Below, piece after piece: positions 48,257 through 59,084 of a stretch of 64,000 bases of DNA. The translations under genes were made by a program, and so were the position numbers. The notes below the pieces were generated by a model that worked only from the letters and a program-made list of their open reading frames with translations, was not told the origin of the DNA and did not search any database. Every line of letters starts with the position of its first letter. Positions within the stretch are counted from its first letter, which is position 1. Source of the stretch: Acanthopleura granulata (lineage: Eukaryota; Mollusca; Polyplacophora; Chitonida; Chitonidae); contig JABBOT010000080.1 in assembly GCA_016165875.1 (NCBI GenBank), positions 7,050,759 through 7,114,758 of the forward strand, written 5' to 3'.

Positions 48257-48413
48257 ATGGCGTCGCACGAGAGTTACAGTGCTGTTTTGCGGACAGACAG
48301 TGCGAAGAAAGCAAAAGACGAGCTCAATGAGAAACCGGAAGAGAATCGTTCTCAGCTGAAACAGTTCACTGATTGGATACAGCAAGAGAAAAAATGGCTG
48401 ACTGCACCAACAG
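48257..48413 (+). CDS. CRAL-TRIO gene exon 1
   Basis: Residues 1-52, starting MASHESYSAV. Charged, helical N-terminus with KQFTDWIQQEKKWL, the typical start of CRAL-TRIO_N. Donor ACAG|GTGAGA. Confidence 0.88.
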
Positions 48414-51400
48414 GTGAGAACTCGTTTACCGAACCTGCGATTTAAAGTGGAACATTACTTGAAGATGTTCTTGTATGATGGTTATTTGGGACCACCTCTT
48501 GGTATTTTATAGTCTTTGCAAAATGATGTTCTAAATAGCAATGTGATGGATGTTTAAGAAATGTATTTGAATCTAAATTAGTTGTTTTATATTCAGGCAT
48601 AGGCATTTGATGTGAATTATGATAATATTTGTGAGAATATTAAAAACATAAATATGATCCAAATCCAGGATGAGGACATTTTTTATATGAGAAGACCACA
48701 TTCTAGTGCACATTAAACACCTGTAACATCGTCATTTATAACATTATTACGCAAAGACAATATATACCAATAGGTAGTCTCAAATAACCACTTCACAAAA
48801 GTATTCTCAAATGCTCTTTACTCTTGAAAGACAATGAATGAATGAATGATTATGGCTTAACGCCATATTGGCAATGTTTCAGTCCTATCGTGGAGATCTT
48901 GAAAGAGATAATCAAAGTAAATACTAAAGACTATATCTGCAAATAAATTTTCATGCTCTTTCATCTGATTTAGGCATTGTTTTTATGTTTTCTTCTCCTT
49001 TAAATACACTCCGTCCGGCATGGAGTGTGTCACTCTGTATGCATGGAAGTTGTCTGCATGATTGGCAAAGATTGCATGATAACGCCCCTGTTTCCATTTC
49101 ATTTCAAATGTACCAGCGGGCGGTTTGTTTCGACATACATACATACATACATACATATATTGGTTTACATGGCGACTCCATTCCATGGAATGATTTGCGC
49201 CAAGGCAATAGGGTGTGTTTCAGGGATTTAGGCTGCTCTAATCAACCATAGTCAATTCACAGAGAGCTACTGCCACAATGGTGTAGCCTAAAATCTCTGG
49301 ATCCCACATAAATAATTCCCCACGGCTTTGAAAACCAAACCTGCATTCCTCGGTGGACAGAGCACAGTCCTCAGAGTTGGGCCAATAATTCCCACGTCTT
49401 CAAGATCCGACAAAAAGATTTGTCTCTGAGCAGTGTACTGCGTAAACACGAGTAAAACATGATGGATGGTCTCCTCAGCCTGACAAACATCACACAGACC
49501 TGGATCTCTTGCCCTGAATCTTTTTAAGTAGCTATTAACTGGAGGTGTCCTGACCGAAGTCGGAAGCACAGGATTTCTGCTTTTCTGCTAGAAAAGGAAA
49601 AAGGGAGGCTGTTGTGAAATTTGACAATAGGGTTAAATGAGTGATAAAAAACGGCGTCCCACTCAGTTTGACATAGTTTAAATGTCAGTGACTTTACTTC
49701 ATTTAGGGCCTCGGATATGGTCAGTTTGATAGTAGAGGTGACATCATCACGCAGCTTTAGGGCTCGTTTGGCTGGTCTATCTGCTCGTTCATTGCCGGGC
49801 ACCCCAGAATGCCCTGGAACCCAAGCGAAGCAAATGTCAAGACCACCAAAGAATAGAGAGGACGAAAGAAAAACTACTTCCCACAGGGCAGGGTAGCATT
49901 TTGTCCACTTAAATGACGTCATTGACTGTAAAGGACTAAGAGAATCTGTGAATATAACAGATCTTAATGGTCTTACATCCAAAAGGAAGATCAGAGCATT
50001 CAGAATTGCATAGAGTTCTGCTGAATATACAGACAGGTTATTTTCATATCGTTCTGTTACGCAAACCGAAGCCCCAACCTTACCAGCAGCCGGGCACTTA
50101 GAGGCATCAGTACAAATTTGCATGTATGCAGACCAATTGTTGCTTACGTATTCGTTAGAAATCACAGAAATATGGTGAGGGCTGTCTGATTTCTGGTCCT
50201 CAGAGTGCAGGTCCATGTATACAGATGGTGGTTGGGCTCTCCAGGGGACACATTCCTAACGTCCGATATTGACCCCAGCACCCTGCAAAATATCCAGGGC
50301 ACGAACATAGAAAGGCTGTGGCTTTTTGTTGGCATTATAGAGAGAATCATAACAAGATGGGGAAAACACTGAACCGGCTGAATTATGTAGAGAGCTTTCT
50401 AACCTCATTCCAAATTTTGCTGTGCGCAGTTTGCGTCTGATTGAGAGAGGCCATTCCTGGCAGTGAACCTGAAGAACATTTAAAGGAGTTGTTTTCATCG
50501 CTCCAGTGCAAATTCGTAACGCTGTACACTGAATAGAGTCAAGTCTAGATTTTAAAGTATCGCAGGCCGAATCAAACGCTTCACATCCATAATCGAGCCT
50601 GGATCGGATTAACGATCTATATATTAAAGGTAAGGATTTATAATCAGCTCCCTAGCTTTTCCCAGATATAGACCTTATCAAGTTAAGCACTTTTTTGCAT
50701 TTGAGAACAACATTATCAATGTGTTTGCGCCAGGTCAGTTTGGTGTCAAAAGTGACACCTAAGTATCGGAAGGATGAGGACAGCTTTATGTTGGTGTTAC
50801 CGAGCTTAAGTGATATGTGCGGTAAAATCCTCCTTTTCGTAAACACAACCGCCTTTGATTTCATACACGAAAAACGGAACCCCCAAAGCTTACTCCATCG
50901 TGTTATTGCGTCTAAAGCCTGTTGAATGTGCCACTTTGCAGCGTTTAGAGAGAGTACAAGGGATCATTGGATGAAGGATAGAGGGCAGGTCATTTATAGC
51001 AATGTTGAAAAGAGTGGGAGATATTACACTACCCTGAGGAGTGCCATTCTCAATATTCACTGGATTTGAGTAGGTCTTGCCAATTCGAACTCGTATAACT
51101 CTCTCAGACAAAAAGCCTTTCACCCATCCCAGCATTTTACCTCCAATACTAATATTCTGCATCTTGATGAGTAACCCTCTTCTCCGTATCATGTCGTATG
51201 CCTTCTCTATATCCAAGAACACAGCCAAGACAGATTCTCTGTTTAAAAATGACTTTTGGATAGAGGACTCTAAATGCACTAAATGATCTGATGTGCTGCG
51301 GTTATTTCCAAACCCACTCTGCACGTCTGAAAGTATATTATTTTTAGTTAGAAACCACACAAGTCTGGAGTTTACCATGGTCTCCATCGTTTTACCCAGC

Positions 51401-54400
51401 ATTGATGTTAATGCTATTGGTCGATACCACCCCGGCTCTGTAGCATTCATTCCTGACTTGGCAATAGGTATCACAGTGGCTGTTTTCCAGCACGCGGGGA
51501 GACTCATTCTTGACCAAATAGTGTTGTTCAACAACAACATAATTTTAAGGTATTCATCAGGTAGGTTTTTTAACATAGAGTAATATACCCCGTCCTCCCC
51601 TGGTGTGGAATCTTTTTTCCCCACTCAGAGCTTGCTTGAGTTCCAGGAGAGAAAATTCGTCATTAATGGCCAGATCATCGAACAAAATCTTATCAAAACT
51701 ATGGAGCAGCTCTTGTTGTTCTTCGTGTTTGACAAAGTCAGAATAAAAGTTGCTAGAACTTAAAACATGTGCAAACTTTTCCGCTAGTATATTACACTTA
51801 TCAAAGTCACTAACACAAGATGAGTTATCAGATATCAATATTGGAATATTATTAGACTTCTTAGCCCCACTTGCTGCCTTCACCTGAGCCCATACCCTCT
51901 TTAGTGGTGTTGAACTAATACTGCCAGACCAATACTTTCGCCAATAGGCTTTCTGTGCTTGCTTGATTGTACGCTGCGCAATAGGCTTACATTTCCGATA
52001 AAAAAACGATATCGTTAATCAGACGGGTGTGAGACGCTCTGTTCTTAGCTCTCTTACGCTGACGTATGGCATCAGCACACTCTGTCGTCCACTATGGAAC
52101 TGGGGGCTTCGACCAAACCGCCCCTGAAGACTTCTGGATGGAGACACTGGCTGCAGAATTGATAGCGCCTATAATGTTGTCAGTAAATTGATCAATGTTA
52201 TCAGAAACAACAGATTAATTCAATGACGACAAGCATTCAGTGGCGTAGGTATTCCAATCAGCTCTTTGTATTTTCCATCTAGGCTGGTTTTTTACATCAT
52301 TATAGTCTGGTGATACCCCAAATGTAGACACCACAGGGTAGTGATCACTGCCATTAGGTGAATCGTAGTCCACCTACCATGAAAATCCAGGACATAACTC
52401 TTTGGAACACAAGTCAAATCAAGGGCTGATAACTTGCCCGAGCGGACGTCGAGTCTTGTTTCACATCCGTCATTTAACATAATTAGATCATTATCTTCAA
52501 TGAAATCTTCAACTACAGAACCATTGGCATCAGTTGATGAGCTAACCCACAACACATTATGTGCATTAAAATCACCATAGATTATTTCAGGGCCTTAGCA
52601 GTCGATACAATGGCACTGAGCTCAGAAATATCTAGTCTATAGCAAGCGTTGTATAGGTTTACTACATTCACAACCCGTCCCCCTGTAAGGAAAATTTGGA
52701 ATCCCTGGACTTCAATACTGCGAAATTCTGGGAAGCAAATTTCCGTGAATGAAATACCATTTTTCATCAACATAGCCAGCCCACCTCTGGCCATGCCAAT
52801 TCTGTCAATTCTTTTCATGACATATCCTGTGAATGTAGGGTTATACTTAGGTTTAAGAAATGTTTCTTGGAGACAAATTACATCAGGCTCAACATTAAGA
52901 TCAGCCAAGAAAACTTTGAATTCTTGACCATGAGCAAACAAAGACTGAATGTTTTTATGCAGTATACAGAAAGCCATCGTGAGAAATATAAACACACGGA
53001 TTTTTAGATTTCTTGTATAATCCATTATTTACCGGCGATTTTCCTTTGCTTCAGCAGAACCTTAAGGTCTGAGGGAACAAAAGTCTCACTACCAAGATGG
53101 CGACGAGCACAGTCAGCGATGAAACTGATAACTTCCGAGTTCTTAGGAACTTTAGCACAATGAAATAAAATTTCTATTATCATTGCCACAACATTAGCGA
53201 GGGTAACATCCGAACAGTAGTCCGCCTGGATAGCCATGTCATTGTCAGTCTGTACGCCAATAGAATTAGTTTGTGATCTGGGTTTAGGGATTGGTGGTTT
53301 CGGGTGTGACACAGGCTCAAGGCATCTAGGTGCCTGGGAACACTCTACATTGTTTTGGTCGGACTGTACATGGTCGGGATAAGTGTGTTAGGGAGGAGCA
53401 TTGCGAAAGATTTTAAAACTGCGGAGTACGAAACATTCTCGGTAATTCTGATATACTGAGCGTTACTTGCAGCCGCCATAAGCAGCACAAGGCTACCTCC
53501 ACAGTTGACACATTTGGGGGAGGCTATGTTTGGACATTGCTTATAGTCATGAGAGCCACCACAGCGGGAGCAGCGAGAGGAACCTCTACAAGATTTCGAT
53601 GTATGATTTAGGAGCTGGCAACGGAAACATCTAAACACAGGGGGGGATATAACGCTTTACAGTAAATTTCTCATATCCTAACAACACTTCCGGTTGGAAG
53701 TTCATCTCGATCAAAATAAAACAAAATGCAAGATGATACCTGACGGTCTTTACTCTTTTTCATCCGCTCAGCTTTAATGCATTTGTCATTTAAGCCATTT
53801 GGATTTTCAAAGCTGTTACACTTTCTCCAACACCATATATGACAACCTTACATGACGACATGGATGGCTGGCAGCATTGTATGTCTTTGCCCATTAATGA
53901 AGTCAGCCTAAGCAAACCCTTGACCTGGCCCCTGTCAGAGCATGTTACCTGCAAGTCACGTGATGGCAGTCTTTTCACGGACTTCATTCTCCCAACAACT
54001 TCATGTAAGGCTTCACCAAATTTTACAGGATTCAACGAGCACACGTGGAATCCACTTACATCAGACATGACAACATCTAAACTACAGTTTGTTTCAGCTT
54101 CTCGTGCTTTCTTTCCGCCCTCGCCTTCCTCGCTGTCATGTCTATTTCGCACCCGCTTGTCCCGCCCTGAAGGTCACACCTCAGTAAAGTCCATATCGTT
54201 GTCATCGTCCTCCATTGTAGCTCAAATGACAACAGTATCCTAAATAAACTAGGTGCAAACACAGTGAGATTATTTACAAGACAGGAGAGAGGAGGGTGCC
54301 TCTGGGGCGACTCAGAGACCAAGGTGAAAGACGAAAGGAGCCCTTGTTAGTTCAAGAGGAACATTGTAATGTACAAGAATCAGCTAACCTCACAGAACAA

Positions 54401-57400
54401 TAGATCATTCTACATGCTACAAAATCACTACAGGCTATATACAATCACGCTAACCTACTTAACTATATACATTTACTTTGAAAATTACACAGATTTAGTC
54501 AGGTACAAGCAACTGGAGTGTAACAACAATATAAACTCAGCTTACAAGTGGAAAAACACGTCCGTCCCGCTTGCTGACCAACCGCCGTTTTTCGGTTTGT
54601 TTTGACTAACGGGTAGCAAATACGCAAATGTGGCACCAAAAAGTATGTAACAGAAAAAATAGGAGGACGTTAAGTTTATGCCATGGGAGAGAGGGTAATG
54701 CGGCAGTTATTTAGCAGCATCAGTCGAGGTTGGGAAGGAACTAATGCATGTAACATTTTGTAAGCGTCACAAAAAGGTATGTAACAAATATATAGGAGTA
54801 TGCTGAGTTGATGCCATGGGTCAGCGGGTAATGCGGCAGTTGTTTAGCAGCATCCCTCGAGGTTAAAAATGAACTAGTGCATGTTACTCAGAACTGTATA
54901 CTTAAATCAAAATCAGGTCTTCCCCGAGTGGTCAAATGCGCTTGTCCTTCAGTTGCTTGTACCCATAAGATGCGGGATCCAAAAGGAGCCTTGTACTCTA
55001 ATTTGGGTTGTAAGAAAATGTGAAACTCCACACGTTTTGATCTTTATGAGATTATCATTCTACAAAGTGCCACATCTAAACGAAAGGTGAAGAAAAAAAT
55101 AAGAAAATATCACCACGAAGAGTTATTTGATTTTCATCCCTTAAATTTACAGATCCCATATTTTTGATGTCGTTTTTGAGAGTCCGGAAATTTAGTCAAC
55201 TGCTAGCCAGAGAAACGCTTGTAAACTATCTAATCACACGAGAGAAAGAAACAGCGTACTTCGCTAAAGTGGATTGTGACGAAGCCAGAGTAATGGCGGT
55301 GTTGAAACGCAGGTGAGTAGGTCGCTTATAAAGCTGTGGAGAGCGTTTGGACACAGATTACGTATATTTGTTTATTTGTTTAATTATTTATTGATGTAAA
55401 TGATTTGGGATTTACGCCATACTCAAGAATATTTCACTTATACGACGGGAGCAAGCATTAACGTTGGGAGGAAAGTGGACAGAGCCTGAAGGAAACGCAC
55501 AAAACTTTCAACAAATCGTGAGCCTTGTGCTGAGTAACAATCAAATAACACAACAAATAAGCTGACAACATTATATTCTAGGTATCATTCGCTCACTTTT
55601 TATCAAGACAACCAGTTTTTCCGTTCCAGTTTCTACATCCCGCTTCCCAAGCCAGACGAACATGGACGACAAGTCATCATCATCAGGCCAGGTAAGGGTT
55701 ACACTCGCAAAAGCTTGTACTATCTCGCGATATCTGGCTTCCAGCGAATAGTCTTGTAACAGAACAGATTTTCTAGTTGGTTTTCTGCTGCCTTACCTGC
55801 GCTGAGACGGCTTATATGAAGACTCGCAGAAAATTGACAAGATGAAAGAAGAGTTTTGTGGGCAATTAGGCGTCTAGTCTTACAGAGGAAAGTCAATCTG
55901 AGTTCACAGGCGTAATGTGTATGTTATTTTCAAACGTGTGGAAACTCACTAACAAATTTGAATGCAACCGACAGCTCCGGTGGCATGGTGATTAGAGTGT
56001 CATATAACAAAGGCCATAAAAGCCTGGCGTTCATTATTGAGGGGTTAGAACAAGGAAACAGGAGTGGTCGGTCCGTTGTCTGTATAATGTGACATGGTAA
56101 GGTGTCATGTCTGGCGTCTTCGGAATGATGTTCCCTTGGCGGCAGCACTTTGGCAACATTGTACTCGGCCTGCAACATAATATATAAATATTAAAGACTC
56201 CTCATCGTGATATGACAGAAAATTGTTATGCAGGACGTAAAACCCTAAGCATACATTCATACATACGCACATACCTCCAATGATTGCAATTGTACCACAA
56301 ACAGATTCTCGTGCATGTATCTGTATGTGCTGCCAAACGCTTACGTGGTATTTGTGCGGTTTAAGCATCATTATAACACTGCGTTCCTTTCTAAACACTA
56401 TTACAACACAGACAGCTTAACTGTGTTTCTTCTTCACATCTACACAATCCTATTTGCGAGACAAATTAGCACGAACGGGAATATCTCCTCTTTTGTTGAT
56501 GAAAAGTAGTGGTGGAATCTCTTTCTGAGGTCGCTTCGTTAGCCATTCAAAATCCCGTGTTTGGCAGGGCGAGATTTTATAGATTCGCCTAATCTACCTG
56601 GTTTTGGGACCTATGTCCCATTGTGGAAAGTTTGTCAATACATTGTTAAAGGCCAGCTGTGTAGGCCTACCCCTAAAGTGGTGTCCTTCGCCCATGAAAC
56701 TGACCGCTAGCGTATACTTATTTCTTTCTATATTTATTTCATTGGTGTTTTACGCCGTACTCAAGAATATTTCATTTTTACGACTTCGGCCAGCAGAGGA
56801 AATCCCAAGACCATCCACAGGTAGCTGGTGTACCTGAGAGGAAGCCATTGTGAGATGGACTTGAACTCATAGCGATCGCATTGATGGGTGGCACATGGGT
56901 CATTACGCTGCACTAGCGCGCTAAGCTCCTCGACCACGGAGGCTCCGCTATCGTAAAAATGAAACATTGTTGTGTATGGCGTAGAACCACAATTAAATAA
57001 GTAATTAAATTATCATGATATTGACAGCCTAACTGTATACCTTATTAATTCACATTTACACAACCCTGTAAAAGTCTTTCGTTAACTCCGTTTTTAGAGG
57101 GACAACTGATTGCCTTACCATTGATCTAACAGATTAAGGCGTTCCTGATTACGGATTAAATCGTTAGATCAACGCCAAGGCAATCTGTCATCTCTGAAAT
57201 AAAAGAATTAGGGGAACATTTTTTTAGGGAGTCAGATTTTCAAGAAAGAACTCAAACTCGAATACATCCTAATTTATGAAAAATGATACATAGGTTGAAT
57301 TGGTTGCTTATGTCGCCTCCTTTGTCCTTACAAGTCAGTTAGGCACATCAGGGAAAGTGTATCACTTCATTTGTACTTACAGGTCATTTAGACACATGAG

Positions 57401-59036
57401 GAAAGGTGTATCACATCATTTGTCCTTACAGGTCAAATAGACACATCGTCGAAAGTGTATTACTTCATTTGTCCTTACAGGTCAGTTTATAGACACATCA
57501 AGAAGAGTGTATCACTTCATTTGTCCTTACAGGTCAGATAGACATATCGGGGAAAGTGTATCACTGCACTTGTCGTTACAGGTCAGTTAGGCACATCGGG
57601 GAAGTGTATGACTTCATTTATACTTACAGGTCAGTTAGACACATCGGGGAAAGTGTATCACTTCACTTGTCCTTACAGGTCAAATAGACACATCGGGGAA
57701 AGTGTATCACTGCACTTGTCGTTACAGGTCAGTTAGGCACATCGGGGAAGTGTATGACTTCATTTATACTTACAGGTCAGTTAGACACATCGGGGAAAGT
57801 GTATGACTTCATTTGTCCTTACAGGTCAAATAGACACATCGGGGAAAGTGTATCACTGCACTTGTCGTTACAGGTCAGTTAGGCACATCGGGGAAGTGTA
57901 TGACTTCATTTATACTTACAGGTCAGTTAGACACATCGGGGAAAGTGTATGACTTCATTTGTACTTACAGGTCAGGTAGACACATCGGGGAAAGTGTAGT
58001 ACTTCATTTGTACTTACAGGTCAGTTTATAGACACATCAAGGGGAGTGTATCACTTCACTTGTACTTACAGGTCAGTTTATAGACACATCAAGGGGAGTG
58101 TATCACGTCACTTGTACTTACAGGTCAGTTTATAGACACATCAAGGGGAGTGTATCACTTCACTTGTACTTACAGGTCAGTTTATAGACACATCAAGGGG
58201 AGTGTATCACTTCATTTGTCCTTACAGGTCAGTTGGACACATCAGGGAAAGTGTACAGGATCCAGGATGTGTTTAGGGCTGTGTTTGTGATCCTCGACTT
58301 CCTGCTACGAGATGAGAACGTTCAGGTGAACGGCGTTGTGATGGTGCTGGACTATACTGGCGTGACCATGAGTCACCAGAGCTTCGCCGGCGAGCACAGA
58401 GCCAAATTCCTCAAACTGTTAACGGTAGGCTTAAATATACAAATACATGTAAAAGGTTCGTCGAAGTTATGAATAATAACAAATCATAATCATAATAATA
58501 ATGATATAATTTTAATATAATTAGAAAATAATGTTGTGCATTATGCCGTAATCAGATGATTTTTTTTTCTTGGCAGCGGACAGGATTGTTTTCGTTTCTT
58601 CTTAAGAAAGGATAGTGAACATAATGTTATGTCTTGTGAAGTGTTCGGTCATTGCTGGCAGACTTTAAGTAATGTTGAAAATATAGTGAAATGTATAATA
58701 AACAGTTGTTTTATTGTTAAACTACGCCTTCCAGAGTCAGCTGCAATGTGTATATCTTTCTAACCAGGAAGCGATATCTGTATGCATAGTTTAATATACA
58801 TTTCCCTCAGAGAAGAATATTAATCATTTAAGATCCGATAGCATGGGAATTAGCGTTAACATGTGAAAATTTAAATTTAAATCTTGGTGAGTTGAATTTC
58901 TTCGAAGTGTTGCCCTCCCTGTCCCCTTCCCGCCACCCACACGCACACGTGGTATTATTACGGAGCACGTTGTAAAATCGACTCGTGCCTAGAATCAATA
59001 CATGTACACAGAAATAGGAGTGTTACTATTCTCGTG

Positions 59037-59084
<48 letters not shown>

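Larger units (their letters stand above)
49135..54592 (-). mobile_element. Decayed non-LTR retrotransposon (I-superfamily-like LINE)
   Basis: About 5.46 kb in antisense within intron 1 of the CRAL-TRIO gene. In element orientation: a ~377-bp 5'UTR, ORF1 with CCHC knuckles, ORF2 with endonuclease, reverse transcriptase, RNase H and a terminal CCHC-like motif, a short 3'UTR, and a (TATG)n tail. The order endonuclease-RT-RNase H points to the I superfamily (I, Nimb or relatives). The 14-bp target-site duplications suggest a full-length insertion. ORF2 carries several frameshifts and has lost the F/YxDD box, so this copy is dead. Its antisense position inside a spliced intron would limit harm to the host gene. 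Confidence 0.9.

Noticed and set aside
49135..49160. Tetranucleotide run interpreted as an independent microsatellite
   Set aside because: Its position against a target-site duplication at the LINE 3' end explains it better as the LINE tail.
50695..54243. Plus-strand open frames across the LINE (for example 53839-54243, 51293-51583, 52649-52927)
   Set aside because: They are antisense shadows of ORF1 and ORF2, whose domains are all on the minus strand.
57320..58227. Regularly spaced repeats superficially like a CRISPR array
   Set aside because: The genome is eukaryotic, there are no unique spacers, and the whole 49-52-bp unit is repeated and derived from an exon boundary.
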